DNA from: Caldisphaera lagunensis DSM 15908
Lineage (GTDB): Archaea > Thermoproteota > Thermoprotei_A > Sulfolobales > Acidilobaceae
Reading direction: 5' to 3'
Assembly: GCF_000317795.1 (NCBI RefSeq)
Contig: NC_019791.1
Span: forward strand, 806,001 to 870,000
Length of the DNA stretch: 64,000 bases
The notes under the pieces: generated by a model
What the model was told of the DNA's origin: nothing
The model's database searches: none
Seen by the model: only the letters and a program-made list of their open reading frames with translations
Program-made: the position numbers and the translations under genes
In this document: positions 17,325 to 26,626 of the stretch, piece by piece
Numbering within the stretch: the first letter of the stretch is position 1
Layout: every line of letters starts with the position of its first letter

Positions 17325-19247
17325 ATGGATGAATGGTATGGTTATACTGGAAGGATTTTGAGGGTTGATTTAACTAAGAAAAAAATCGTTGTCGATGAAC
17401 TCAAAAAAGATTGGCCTAAATTATATATAGGAGGACTTGGTTTCGCTGCTAGATTAATGTGGGATGAGCAAGAACCATTAACAGATCCATTATCTCCAGA
17501 TAATTTATTAATAGCAACAGCAGGCCCAATGACAGGCACCTTAGCTCCAGGAAGCGGTAATATATTCTGGGCTTTTAAATCTCCACAAACTAATTTCTGG
17601 GGAGAAACAAGGTCAGGAGGTAAATTTGGACCATTTTTAAAATTCAGCGGTTTCGATATGATAGTTATTAAAGGAAAATCAGATGAGCCTGTATACTTAT
17701 ATTTAGAAGGAGGTAAGGCAGAGTTAAGAAAAGCTTCTCATCTATGGGGCATGACAGTTCATCAAGCAACAGATACATTAAAGAGAGAAATTGGAGCTAA
17801 AGATGTTTCCATAGCTGCAATTGGTCCAGCTGGAGAAAATTTAGTTAGATATGCATCAATAATGAATGATTATGATAGAGCAGCAGGCAGAAGTGGTGGA
17901 GGTACTGTAATGGGATCAAAGAAATTAAAGGCAATTGTTGCTGCTGGAGGATATGGTGTTAAAGTATATGACCCAGAAAGGTTCCTCTCATTAAGTTATG
18001 AAGCTGAAAATGCTATAATAAATGATCCAAGTAATAGAGCCATGGGTGCACATGGGACTATAGGAGGATTAAAAGGATTAAACGCTATGGGGGGGTTGCC
18101 AACACAAAACTTCAGAACTGGTTATTTTGAGAAGGCAAATAAAATATCGGCTGATTATTTGGAAAATAACTATATGATAAAGAGAAGGGCATGTTATAGT
18201 TGTACAATAGGTTGCAGCAGGTATTCTTATGTTGCAGCAGGAAATTATTCTACTCCACCAAGCGAAGGACCAGAATATGAAACTGCTGATATGGCAGGCG
18301 CAATGCCCATGATTGGAAACATGGAAGCTATAATTAGATATAATTACCTGGCTAATAATTATGGTATGGACACCATTACGTTGGGTCATACAATCTCATG
18401 GGCTATAGAGGCATATGAAATGGGAATGATTACAGATAAAGAAACAGGTGGAATAAAGTTAAAATGGGGAGATGCTGATACATTTTTAGAATTAGTAGAC
18501 ATGATAGCTTACAGAAAGGGCTTCGGTAATTTATTAGCTGAAGGAAGCTATTGGGCTGCTAAAAAAATAGGTAAAGGATCCGAGAATCTTGTAAATCATG
18601 TAAAAGGCTTGGAATTTCCTGCTCATGATCCAAGAGTTGAATCTAAGTTTTTAGCAATACAATATGCTGTAGGTCCTAGAGGAGCCTGCCATGAACATCC
18701 CATATATCCATCTTATGATATGATGGGTGTTGATAGTGGTTTAAGAGAGGTTGGTCTTCCTTGGCCGTTACCAGATAGGCTTGAAGAAGTGGGAGTTAAC
18801 AGAGGAAAAGCGTATAGGGTTATAGCTTTATATGGTGAAGTAATTAATTCCTTAGGTTATTGCAACTTCTATGCAGCTACTACTGAAACTGGTTCATTGT
18901 CGCCAAAAAGGCTGGCTACCCTATATTCATCACTAACAGGTATTGAATTGACACCAATGCAAATATTTGAAGCGGGTGAAAGATCATGGAATTTGAAGAG
19001 GGCATTTAATATTAGAGAAGGATTGGAAAAATCTCATGATATGCTCCCAAAGAGGGTTATAACTCCTATAGAGTCTGGTCCTGCAAAAGGATTAAAAGTA
19101 GAAAAACCAAAAGAGCTTTTAGAAGAATCATATGAAGGATTTGGTTGGGATAAAGAAACAGGTTATATAAAGAAATCAACCCTAGAAAGACTTGGCTTAA
19201 ACGATGTTGCAGAATATTTAGAAAAAATTAAAAAGTTATCAAATTAA
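17325..19247 (+). CDS. aor: Aldehyde:ferredoxin oxidoreductase (tungsten enzyme)
   Basis: 640 residues, normal for the AOR family. It oxidises aldehydes to carboxylic acids at a tungsten bis-pyranopterin centre and reduces ferredoxin. Visible signatures are GEIRSGGK-like GETRSGGKFGPFLKFSGFD near residue 95, the pterin-binding RSGGGTVMGSKKLKAIV near residue 190, the [4Fe-4S] ligands CYSCTIGC near residue 290 with a late Cys in LGYCNFY near residue 513, and GPEYETADMAGAM near residue 318. GGGAGG lies within the end of the preceding gene. A T-rich tract just after the stop (about 19250-19257) may end transcription. The actual aldehyde is not predictable. Confidence 0.96.
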   Translation: MDEWYGYTGRILRVDLTKKKIVVDELKKDWPKLYIGGLGFAARLMWDEQEPLTDPLSPDNLLIATAGPMTGTLAPGSGNIFWAFKSPQTNFWGETRSGGKFGPFLKFSGFDMIVIKGKSDEPVYLYLEGGKAELRKASHLWGMTVHQATDTLKREIGAKDVSIAAIGPAGENLVRYASIMNDYDRAAGRSGGGTVMGSKKLKAIVAAGGYGVKVYDPERFLSLSYEAENAIINDPSNRAMGAHGTIGGLKGLNAMGGLPTQNFRTGYFEKANKISADYLENNYMIKRRACYSCTIGCSRYSYVAAGNYSTPPSEGPEYETADMAGAMPMIGNMEAIIRYNYLANNYGMDTITLGHTISWAIEAYEMGMITDKETGGIKLKWGDADTFLELVDMIAYRKGFGNLLAEGSYWAAKKIGKGSENLVNHVKGLEFPAHDPRVESKFLAIQYAVGPRGACHEHPIYPSYDMMGVDSGLREVGLPWPLPDRLEEVGVNRGKAYRVIALYGEVINSLGYCNFYAATTETGSLSPKRLATLYSSLTGIELTPMQIFEAGERSWNLKRAFNIREGLEKSHDMLPKRVITPIESGPAKGLKVEKPKELLEESYEGFGWDKETGYIKKSTLERLGLNDVAEYLEKIKKLSN

Positions 19248-19288
19248 TCCTTTTTTATTATAGTATATCAATAAAAATTTTTATACTT

Positions 19289-19306
19289 AGAGAACAGTTG
19301 TTCTCT
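19289..19306. promoter_or_regulatory. Inverted repeat (probable operator) before the NCS1 permease
   Basis: AGAGAACAGTTGTTCTCT: perfect 8-bp arms around GT. It directly follows the TATA-like TTTTTATACTT at 19279-19288 and precedes the ribosome-binding GGTGAG at 19311. A bound protein would cover the transcription start. The regulator is unknown. Confidence 0.6.
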
Positions 19307-19319
19307 ATTAGGTGAGAAT

Positions 19320-20639
19320 TTGTCAATAGAATGGAGGGGGGTTGAAAGAGTAGAAAAAGAATCAAGGCATGGTAAACCAATATCAATCTTTATAATATGG
19401 CTTGCATCTAATTTAACAATTGCAGATTTTGCCCTTGGAAGCTTTTTATATGGCCTCCCTTTGCCATGGATAATTTTTATAGTTATATTTTCTAATATAA
19501 TTGCTGGTCTTATAGTTGGACTTTTGTCTTCAATGGGCCCTAAGTTTGGCTTGCCACAAATGATGATATCAGGAACAGTATATGGGAAAAAAATAAATAA
19601 GGTATTTTCTTTTGCACAATGGCTTTCAACTCTTGGTTGGTTCTCTGTTAATGTAATAATAGGTGCTCAAGCACTTGTTGAAATAGTAAAAATACCTTAT
19701 TATGCTTCTCTGTTAATAAATGTTGTAATAATGGCTATTATAGGAATATATGGAATTGATATGTTACATAGTTTTGAAAGAGCCATGTCAATAATACTGG
19801 GTGCTTTATTTCTTTTTTTGATTATTATTTCTTTAGAAAAAATAAATGGAAGTATTATGTTAAATTATAATAAAAATGTAATATTTTCACCTTATTTGGC
19901 AGCAATAGTTTTTGCAGGAGTTTTTTCATACATGGTGTCATGGGCCCCCTATGCTAGTGATTATACCAGATATTTACCAGAAAATACGAGCATGAAAAAA
20001 ATTATATTATATGCTACATTAGGAAGTGCAATAGCTGGAATTTGGACAGAAGTTGCGGGTACAGTAATTTATATAGCATCAGGAAATCCTAGCTTAAATA
20101 TTATGCAAGCAACTTCGCAGGTTATAGGGAAATATTTATCAGTAATAGCATTGATATCTATTGTATTAGGTGGATTATCAGCAAATGCATTAAATCTTTA
20201 TTCCAATTCTTTATCAGCCCAAACATTGAGTTATAAATTTAAAAGGGTTTATGCCGCATTGGCTGGTGCAATTATAGGATTTTTATTAGCATACATAGGA
20301 AGCGTGATAGGGTTTGAAATGTATTATGAGAACTTTCTATTAACGTTAGACTATTGGATTATGCCATGGGCTGGAATTTTAATAGCTTCATTTTTTATAA
20401 GAAAAAGGATTAGATTAGATCCAATAGATAATGATTATAAGCCAATAATATCTTATATAGTAGCATTGCTTATATCTTTGCCATTTATGAATTTAACGTC
20501 TTATGGCTTATCATATGAAGGAATTATTGCTAAAATGCTAGGCGGAGCTGATATAAGTTATTTTGTTTCTTTCTTTGTTTCTATGATTTTATATTTAATT
20601 TTAACAATAGGTAATAGGAAAAAAAGTTTCATTCTCTAA
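19320..20639 (+). CDS. NCS1-family permease (purine/pyrimidine or related)
   Basis: 439 residues with about 12 hydrophobic helices. The N-terminal region (KPISIFIIWLASNLTIADFALGSFLYGLPLPW) matches the nucleobase:cation symporter-1 family start, and WAPYASDYTRYLP near residue 205 is a well-kept NCS1 motif. It probably imports cytosine, purines, allantoin or hydantoins by cation symport. TTG start with GGTGAG 3 nt upstream. The perfect inverted repeat at its promoter suggests tight control, perhaps by substrate. It is not adjacent to matching catabolic genes. Confidence 0.85.
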   Translation: MSIEWRGVERVEKESRHGKPISIFIIWLASNLTIADFALGSFLYGLPLPWIIFIVIFSNIIAGLIVGLLSSMGPKFGLPQMMISGTVYGKKINKVFSFAQWLSTLGWFSVNVIIGAQALVEIVKIPYYASLLINVVIMAIIGIYGIDMLHSFERAMSIILGALFLFLIIISLEKINGSIMLNYNKNVIFSPYLAAIVFAGVFSYMVSWAPYASDYTRYLPENTSMKKIILYATLGSAIAGIWTEVAGTVIYIASGNPSLNIMQATSQVIGKYLSVIALISIVLGGLSANALNLYSNSLSAQTLSYKFKRVYAALAGAIIGFLLAYIGSVIGFEMYYENFLLTLDYWIMPWAGILIASFFIRKRIRLDPIDNDYKPIISYIVALLISLPFMNLTSYGLSYEGIIAKMLGGADISYFVSFFVSMILYLILTIGNRKKSFIL

Positions 20640-21003
20640 AGAAAAATAACTCGCATAAACTAATATTATGAATTATTATAAATTATATAGATTTTAATTT
20701 TTATTATCATATAAGAATAAAACTAATAAATTTTATGAAATTCTTTATATACAATAAAATTTAATTTAATCGCATAACGTTTTATATAAGAATAATTTTT
20801 TAATGCTTTCGTATATTAACTTGGCATTCTAATCCTTTAATTTCTTAAACAATTAATTTAACTCTGAATTTTTTGGCAAAAAATTTGAAACAAAATTAGC
20901 ATTAAGGCATAGTTATATAAACTTATTTAATTTAAAACATTGATGTAAAAGATATTAACGAATAAAAATAAGATTATTTTGTCTCAAAGCAGGCTAGAGA
21001 ATA
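20640..21003. other. AT-rich noncoding stretch
   Basis: 364 bases of very AT-rich DNA with no convincing frame. It holds several TATA-like runs, including ATATAAGAATAA at about 20709 and again at about 20784, and TTATATAAACTT near 20920 as the likely promoter for the MFS gene at 21004. Nothing else was recognised. Confidence 0.5.
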
Positions 21004-22089
21004 ATGAAGAAAGATGAGATACTATTAATTTCATCAATGGCAATAAATGGCATTATATTTGGATCATCTCAATTAGTTAACCCTTTATATCTAAATGAGC
21101 TAGGTTTGAATTCTGCTCAAATTGGTTTTTTAATAACTGGCCAGATGTTAATTGGTTCATTTCTTTCATTGGTTTATGCATCCTTAGGTGATGCTTACGG
21201 AAGAAAGAAATTAGCAATAATAAATAGAGGCATTAGTATATTTGGTTATTTTTTACTATTCCTAAGATTTCCATTTGGCTTATTAATTATAAGTGTTATG
21301 AGTGGGGGAGGATTAATCAGTGCATTAATGGCTGAAAAATCACAAAATCTTGAGAAAAATTATAGCTTGTCCTACTCATTAAATACATTTTTATCAATAT
21401 TTGGTGCAATGCTTCCATTATTTATTAGGTTAAGACTTGTTATTCTATTTAACTTATTCATTCTTTTAACTTCTACAATTTTAATTTCTTTTGTTAAAGA
21501 AGAATATAAAGGATCAGGTAGGGTAGATTTTAGGCTTAAATCAATAAAAAACGTATTAAAATTCTCAATAGAATCATTCGTTGGTCTTGGAGCAGGATTG
21601 ATATTGCCTATCATATCATTATGGTTTTACCTAAAATTTGGTATGACTGCATCTCAGATGAGTCCCATATTTGCTATTTCAAATGGAGTCTTAGCAGTTT
21701 CAACTTTATTTTCACCAAAAATTTCTCAATACTTTGGTAAAGTTAAATCAATAGTTTATACTCATATTATTGGGATTGTGTTGCTAATCTTGCTTCCATT
21801 TTCAAAAAATTTTTATCAAGCATCAATTATTTTTATCGTAAGAAATTCATTTATGAATATGACTGGTCCAATTTTTAGTTCTTTTGTTATGAAATTGATA
21901 CCAAGTGAAGAAAGAGCTAGAGCTCAAAGTTTAATAAATTTTTTAGATTCCATACCAAGATCTGTAGGTCCTTCTATAGGAGGATATTTCTTCTATTTAG
22001 GTTATTTAAATTTACCATTTTTTATAACATCTGTTTTATATTCAATTGCTACAGCTGGATTTTATATTCTTTTTAAAGATATTAAATAG
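21004..22089 (+). CDS. MFS transporter
   Basis: 361 residues with about 11-12 hydrophobic segments. The loop after helix 2 reads SLGDAYGRKKLAIINRG, the MFS signature. The second half starts near IKNVLKFSIESFVGLGAGL. It is similar in plan to the carrier at 38974-40143 (both begin with a PLYL/PIYLK-LGL element). Substrate unknown. It is a single gene with its own upstream region, followed about 75 bp later by the amidino-hydrolase. Confidence 0.85.
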   Translation: MKKDEILLISSMAINGIIFGSSQLVNPLYLNELGLNSAQIGFLITGQMLIGSFLSLVYASLGDAYGRKKLAIINRGISIFGYFLLFLRFPFGLLIISVMSGGGLISALMAEKSQNLEKNYSLSYSLNTFLSIFGAMLPLFIRLRLVILFNLFILLTSTILISFVKEEYKGSGRVDFRLKSIKNVLKFSIESFVGLGAGLILPIISLWFYLKFGMTASQMSPIFAISNGVLAVSTLFSPKISQYFGKVKSIVYTHIIGIVLLILLPFSKNFYQASIIFIVRNSFMNMTGPIFSSFVMKLIPSEERARAQSLINFLDSIPRSVGPSIGGYFFYLGYLNLPFFITSVLYSIATAGFYILFKDIK

Positions 22090-22163
22090 TATTTATAAAA
22101 CCAATCTAAATTTTAGCGCTATTTTAAATATTCCCTAGGCTATTAATGATATTGGAGGGAGGA

Positions 22164-23048
22164 ATGAGGTGCATGATTTATTTAGATTCAGAGGTAGGGA
22201 AATTAAGAGAAATAATGATGCATGTCCCTGGGAAAGAGCTGGAAATCGTAAATGAAAATAATTACCGTAGTTATCTTTTTTCTTCAGTTGTAGATCCAAA
22301 TGAGTTTAAAAAGGAAATAACTGATTTAATAGATTTATATAAAAAAGAAGGGGTAAAAATAAATCTAGTTCAAGATCTTGAGGATAAGCCAAATGGGGTA
22401 TATGCTAGAGATCCATTTTTAATGACTCCAAAGGGAGCAATAATAGCTAATTTTAAATATGATGTAAGGAGGGGAGAAGAAAAAGTATACGAAGAATATT
22501 TAAATAAACTAAATGTGCCAATAGTTAAGAAAATGCAAAATAATGAAATATTTGAAGGTGGAAATGCATTAATATTAAGGAAAGATGTAGCTCTTGTAGG
22601 AATAGGAGAAAGAAATAATAAGAGCGGAGTTGAATCCTTCATTTCTTTACTGAGAGATATGGGATTTAATAATATATTTGTAATACAAACACCTATCGCT
22701 AGGATCCATATTGATGAATATGTATCTCAAATAAACGAAGATACAATTATTACAATAAGGCAAATGTTTCCATGGGATGTAGCCAATGAACTTAAAAATT
22801 TGGGATTTAACATAATAACTGTAGAATATTCTGATATCTCTACCAACTTAAAAACAAAGTTATGTTTAAATACTGTAGCTTTAGAGCCAAATAAAATATT
22901 AATTGGGGAGGGATGCGATCCTATTAGAAAAGTTTTAGAAGAAAATGCTGTTGATGTTTTGGAAATTAAAATAGATGAGATAGTTAAAGGAGGAGGAGGT
23001 ATACACTGCGTTACAGGTCAAATAAAAAGAGATCTAATTTCTAATTGA
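22164..23048 (+). CDS. Amidinotransferase/deiminase superfamily protein
   Basis: About 294 residues of the guanidino-group modifying superfamily (arginine deiminase, dimethylarginine hydrolase, agmatine deiminase). The catalytic set is visible: FEGGNAL (Glu and Gly-Gly near residue 130), a His in ARIHIDEYVS near residue 178 and the nucleophilic Cys in GGGGIHCVTG near residue 284. ARDPF near residue 84 is also typical. It hydrolyses or transfers the amidino group of an arginine-like substrate. Which one cannot be settled, because the C-terminal signature is closer to agmatine deiminase than to classical ADI. GGAGG lies before ATG 22164. ATG 22173 is an alternative. Confidence 0.75.
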   Translation: MRCMIYLDSEVGKLREIMMHVPGKELEIVNENNYRSYLFSSVVDPNEFKKEITDLIDLYKKEGVKINLVQDLEDKPNGVYARDPFLMTPKGAIIANFKYDVRRGEEKVYEEYLNKLNVPIVKKMQNNEIFEGGNALILRKDVALVGIGERNNKSGVESFISLLRDMGFNNIFVIQTPIARIHIDEYVSQINEDTIITIRQMFPWDVANELKNLGFNIITVEYSDISTNLKTKLCLNTVALEPNKILIGEGCDPIRKVLEENAVDVLEIKIDEIVKGGGGIHCVTGQIKRDLISN

Positions 23049-23119
23049 TAATTATTATGAATAACTGTATACTATAACGTATATAATCTCTTTTTAATAA
23101 TTTATAAATTGGTGTTAAT

Positions 23120-24838
23120 ATGGTTAAAATTACAGGTGGTGAATTAATTAAAAGAATCCTTGTTAATGAGGGAGTTAAGTATGTTTTTGGTGTACCTGGA
23201 GATCAATTATATCCATTATTAGATGCTTTTTATAATGATGATAAAATAAAATTCATAACATTTCATCATGAGGCTGCCGCTGCCCATGCTGCTGATGGTT
23301 ATGCCAGAATAACAAACATGCCAGGTGTTGTTATTGCAACTGTTGGTCCAGGAGCTGCAAATCTTATAGGTGGAGTATATCCAGCCTTTGCTGAAGGAAT
23401 ACCTATGATCATAATTACAGCACAAAATCAATCATGGAAATCCTATCCAGATCATGGCTCAATGCAAGCATTAGATCAAATAAATCTATTAAAGCCAATA
23501 ACAAAATGGAATGCATATATTTCCCATTGGAACAGGATTCCAGAATTATTACAATGGGCATTTAGAAAAGCCTTAACTGGAAGACCAGGACCTGTTCACT
23601 TGGATGTAGCAGTAGATGTTTTATATCAAACTGGAGATGAAAATGATGTTTATTTGTTAAAGCCTGAAAATTATAGATCAATAAGGGGTCCTGCAGGGGA
23701 TCCAAATTTGATTGATGAGGCAGCTAGGATTTTAGCTAAAGCAAAAATGCCATTAATACATTTGGGAGGAGGTGTATTAAGATCAAATGCAACAGAAGAA
23801 GCTATTAAATTGATAGATTATTTGAAAGCAATTGTAACTACATCAATAGGAGGAAGGGGAAGCATACCAGAAGATTATCCTTCTTTATTATTGCCATCAT
23901 TACCAGGCGCTTTGGCTGCACAATCGGAGGCAGATGTTGCGTTAATAGCTGGATCAAGATTGGGCGATCTTGATTATTGGGGTAAACCTCCAGCATGGGG
24001 TGACTTTAGGCAACAAAAAACGATCCATATTGATATAACTGGAGATGATATCGGATTAAACAGACCTGTTGATATAGGTATTGTAGGAGACTTAAAGGTG
24101 GTTCTATCACAATTATTAGATGCAGTAAAAAAGTATACCTCGCCTAAAAAAGAATATCCTGAAAAATTGGCTGAATATAAAAAGTCAGAAATTGAGTATT
24201 TGAAAGGTATGGAAGATTTATCCTATTCCAATTCAATACCAATTCACCCATTAAGAGTTGTTAGAGAAGTAAGAGAATTCTTCCCAAAGGACTCAATTTC
24301 AGTAATAGATGGAGGTAACACAACAGTATGGGCCTCGTATTTAAATAAAATATATGTTCCTAGAACTTACTTGAGTTCCGCTAGTGGTGATTCTGGTCAT
24401 TTAGGCTCAGGGATATCTTATGGAATAGCTGCAAAGCTCGCAAATCCAGATAAACAAGTTTATGTGATTACCGGTGATGGTGCTTTTGGATTTCACATAG
24501 CTGAACTAGAGACTGTTTGTAGAGAAAATCTAAAGATAACTTTTATTGTACTTAATGATAGTTCATGGGGTATGATTAAATCAGGTCAAACACTATATTA
24601 CAGTAAAAGATATGTTGGCGTTGAATTTTCTGATATTAGATATGATTTAATAGCAGAGGCTATGGGATGCCATGGAGAATATGTTACAAGACCTGAAGAG
24701 ATAAGAAAGGCCTTAGAAAGATCTATTAGTTATGAAAAATCATCAGTAATAAATGTTGTTATTGATAAAAATGCAATACCTCCTCACTTTGAAATATTAG
24801 CTGGTATATGGCTTGAAGGAGTGGAAATCCCCTCATAG
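23120..24838 (+). CDS. Thiamine-diphosphate enzyme (acetolactate synthase/pyruvate oxidase-like)
   Basis: 572 residues with the three domains of the ALS/POX family. The N-terminal pyrimidine domain has the activating Glu in HHEAAAAHAADGYAR (near residue 52) and GVPGDQLYPLLDAF. The central domain has GGGVLRSN. The C-terminal domain has the ThDP-binding GDGAFGFHIAELETVCRENL and NDSSWGMIKSG. Both cofactor motifs are complete. Members decarboxylate 2-keto acids. No regulatory subunit gene is next to it, so a catabolic role or a non-branched-chain substrate is possible. It is 10 nt upstream of the Fe-alcohol dehydrogenase, so the aldehyde product could be reduced there. Confidence 0.85.
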   Translation: MVKITGGELIKRILVNEGVKYVFGVPGDQLYPLLDAFYNDDKIKFITFHHEAAAAHAADGYARITNMPGVVIATVGPGAANLIGGVYPAFAEGIPMIIITAQNQSWKSYPDHGSMQALDQINLLKPITKWNAYISHWNRIPELLQWAFRKALTGRPGPVHLDVAVDVLYQTGDENDVYLLKPENYRSIRGPAGDPNLIDEAARILAKAKMPLIHLGGGVLRSNATEEAIKLIDYLKAIVTTSIGGRGSIPEDYPSLLLPSLPGALAAQSEADVALIAGSRLGDLDYWGKPPAWGDFRQQKTIHIDITGDDIGLNRPVDIGIVGDLKVVLSQLLDAVKKYTSPKKEYPEKLAEYKKSEIEYLKGMEDLSYSNSIPIHPLRVVREVREFFPKDSISVIDGGNTTVWASYLNKIYVPRTYLSSASGDSGHLGSGISYGIAAKLANPDKQVYVITGDGAFGFHIAELETVCRENLKITFIVLNDSSWGMIKSGQTLYYSKRYVGVEFSDIRYDLIAEAMGCHGEYVTRPEEIRKALERSISYEKSSVINVVIDKNAIPPHFEILAGIWLEGVEIPS

Positions 24839-24848
24839 GTGTTAGATC

Positions 24849-26012
24849 ATGGTAATATTTTCTATGCCGAGGAGAATTGCTTATAATGTAAATGCATCAG
24901 AAGAATTATTAAATTTGTCCACAATGTTAAATTTAAAGAATTTTTTAATAGTAACAGATAAAATTATTGAAAAAACAGACTCATTTGTTAGTCTTGTTAA
25001 TGAGCTAACTAAGAATGGTATTAATATAAAAGTATATTCAGAAATAATTCCCGAGCCAAATATTGATATTGTAAACAAGATTATTGAATCTATGGGAGGC
25101 TATGTTCCTGATTTGATAGTTTCCATAGGTGGGGGTAGCGTAATAGATGTTTCAAAAATACTGAGAGCTAAAATTCTTAGGCCTGATATAAATAGCCAAG
25201 ACATTTCTCCCTTTTTATCTTTAAATATAGAAAATAAAAAACCATTGCTTGTTGTAATACCTACTACATCTGGAACAGGGAGCGATGCAAGCTTTGCTTA
25301 TGTATTAAAAATTAAGGAAAATAATAATGAAATAAAATACGCTTCTGGAAACTATGAGTTGGTTCCGTATGAAAGTATATTAGATATTACTTTTTTAAAG
25401 ACTCTCCCAAAAAAGCAACTTATAATAACTGCTATAGATGGTTTAGCAAATGATTTAGAAGGGATTGTAGCTATAAACTCGAATCCATTAACTGAAGGTC
25501 TAGCAATTCAATCTGCTAGAATGTTTTTTAAATATTTACCTGATGCAGTTATGACGCGTAGTGATGAATCCCTTGCTAATCTTCATTTAGCTGCAACATT
25601 ATCAGGTATTGCTTTTTCAAATTCTGGGGTTGGGCTTGTTCATGCTATAGCCCACCCATTAGGATCATTATTTGATATACCCCATGGAATGGCAGTTTCA
25701 ATAATAATGCCATATGTTATTGAATATAATTATAAAAGCGACTTTGCAAGATCAAAATATGATGAGATAAAAATTGTATTAGAAAAAATAGATGGATTTC
25801 AAGAAAGGAATAATTTAAAAGATCATTTAATAGATTTATATAATAAAATTGGTCAACCTTTGAGGTTAAGAGATATTGGTATTGATAAAAATAATTATAT
25901 GAGAAAAATTGAAGAAATTACAGAACTCGCATTAAGAGACCCTGATTTAGCATTTAATCCAATAACTCCTAGTTTTGAGGAAATAAAAGAATTATTAAGC
26001 AAAATATATTGA
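24849..26012 (+). CDS. Iron-containing alcohol dehydrogenase
   Basis: 387 residues, typical of family III alcohol dehydrogenases. The NAD(P)-binding IVSIGGGSVIDVSK lies near residue 90, TTSGTGSDAS near residue 140, and metal ligands in AIDGLANDLEG and VHAIAHPLGSLFDIPHG (near residues 195-280). It interconverts aldehydes or ketones and alcohols with NAD(P)H in the cytoplasm. AGGTG lies 6 nt before ATG 24849. ATG 24864 is a possible inner start. It probably shares a transcript with the upstream ThDP enzyme, consistent with a decarboxylase-then-reductase pair. The substrate is unknown. Confidence 0.9.
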   Translation: MVIFSMPRRIAYNVNASEELLNLSTMLNLKNFLIVTDKIIEKTDSFVSLVNELTKNGINIKVYSEIIPEPNIDIVNKIIESMGGYVPDLIVSIGGGSVIDVSKILRAKILRPDINSQDISPFLSLNIENKKPLLVVIPTTSGTGSDASFAYVLKIKENNNEIKYASGNYELVPYESILDITFLKTLPKKQLIITAIDGLANDLEGIVAINSNPLTEGLAIQSARMFFKYLPDAVMTRSDESLANLHLAATLSGIAFSNSGVGLVHAIAHPLGSLFDIPHGMAVSIIMPYVIEYNYKSDFARSKYDEIKIVLEKIDGFQERNNLKDHLIDLYNKIGQPLRLRDIGIDKNNYMRKIEEITELALRDPDLAFNPITPSFEEIKELLSKIY

Positions 26013-26013
26013 T

Positions 26014-26436
26014 TTATTTAGAAGCTTCTTGTGCTGATTTAACTAATTCAACTGCAGCAGATGGAAATCTCATAACAGTAGCCATAGATCCTTTTTCTAA
26101 TTTCAATTTTCCTTGCAAAATTGCAGTAACAGGGTTAAGTTCACCGGTAAGTATTTTCATCCAATCATTGTATTCTGCAGTTAAAACAAAATCAGCATTA
26201 CCTTTGCTTGCATCATCATAAAATTCAATTCCCCTACATTGACCTTCAAACAGGTCTGCCTTAATTCCAATAGTCCCGCTTGGATATTTTTTCTGTAAAT
26301 CTTCTGGCAATTTTATAACTTTAAACATCAATGGCCATTTCCATCCCTTAGCTGCATTTTTATAGTTATTATTTTCATTTATTTTTTTACAGAATATCTC
26401 AGACCATTCTTTACTAGGAAATTCTACATTTCCCAC
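26014..26436 (-). CDS. SCP-2 sterol-transfer family protein
   Basis: About 140 residues with the SCP2 fold pattern: a central strand set (GTIGIKADLFEGQCRGIEF), then FVLTAEYNDWMKILTGELNPVTAILQGKLKLEKGSM, the conserved end of lipid-binding SCP2 domains. It probably binds fatty acyl chains or lipids. The role in archaea is unknown. Start GTG 26436 is preferred because GGTGA lies exactly 5 nt upstream. GTG 26445 overlaps that site. Its stop lies next to the stop of the convergent alcohol dehydrogenase (1 nt apart). Confidence 0.85.
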   Translation of the reverse strand: MGNVEFPSKEWSEIFCKKINENNNYKNAAKGWKWPLMFKVIKLPEDLQKKYPSGTIGIKADLFEGQCRGIEFYDDASKGNADFVLTAEYNDWMKILTGELNPVTAILQGKLKLEKGSMATVMRFPSAAVELVKSAQEASK

Positions 26437-26565
26437 TTTTGTCACCCAATATTTAATATGCTTTCTTAGCTATAAAACCTTTTTTTAATTTAATTAAAAA
26501 TTAAATAAAACATTATACATGATAGCTATTTGAATTGAATTTTTAATGTAAATTACAATGTTAAA

Positions 26566-26583
26566 AACCTAATATATTAGGTT
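26566..26583. promoter_or_regulatory. Palindromic operator CCTAA-N4-TTAGG before YwiC-like gene
   Basis: AACCTAATATATTAGGTT is a perfect 18-bp palindrome just upstream of a TATA-like CATATTTAC. Its centre is about 52 nt before ATG 26627. The half-sites and spacing match the element at 28015-28030 before the NO reductase. Confidence 0.7.
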
Positions 26584-26626
26584 AAACCATATTTACATTA
26601 CCTATTTTTTGTAATATTGTGGGATC

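Noticed and set aside
20640-21003. Tandem repeats in the spacer
   Set aside because: Repeated pieces such as ATATAAGAATAA are short and expected in such AT-rich DNA.
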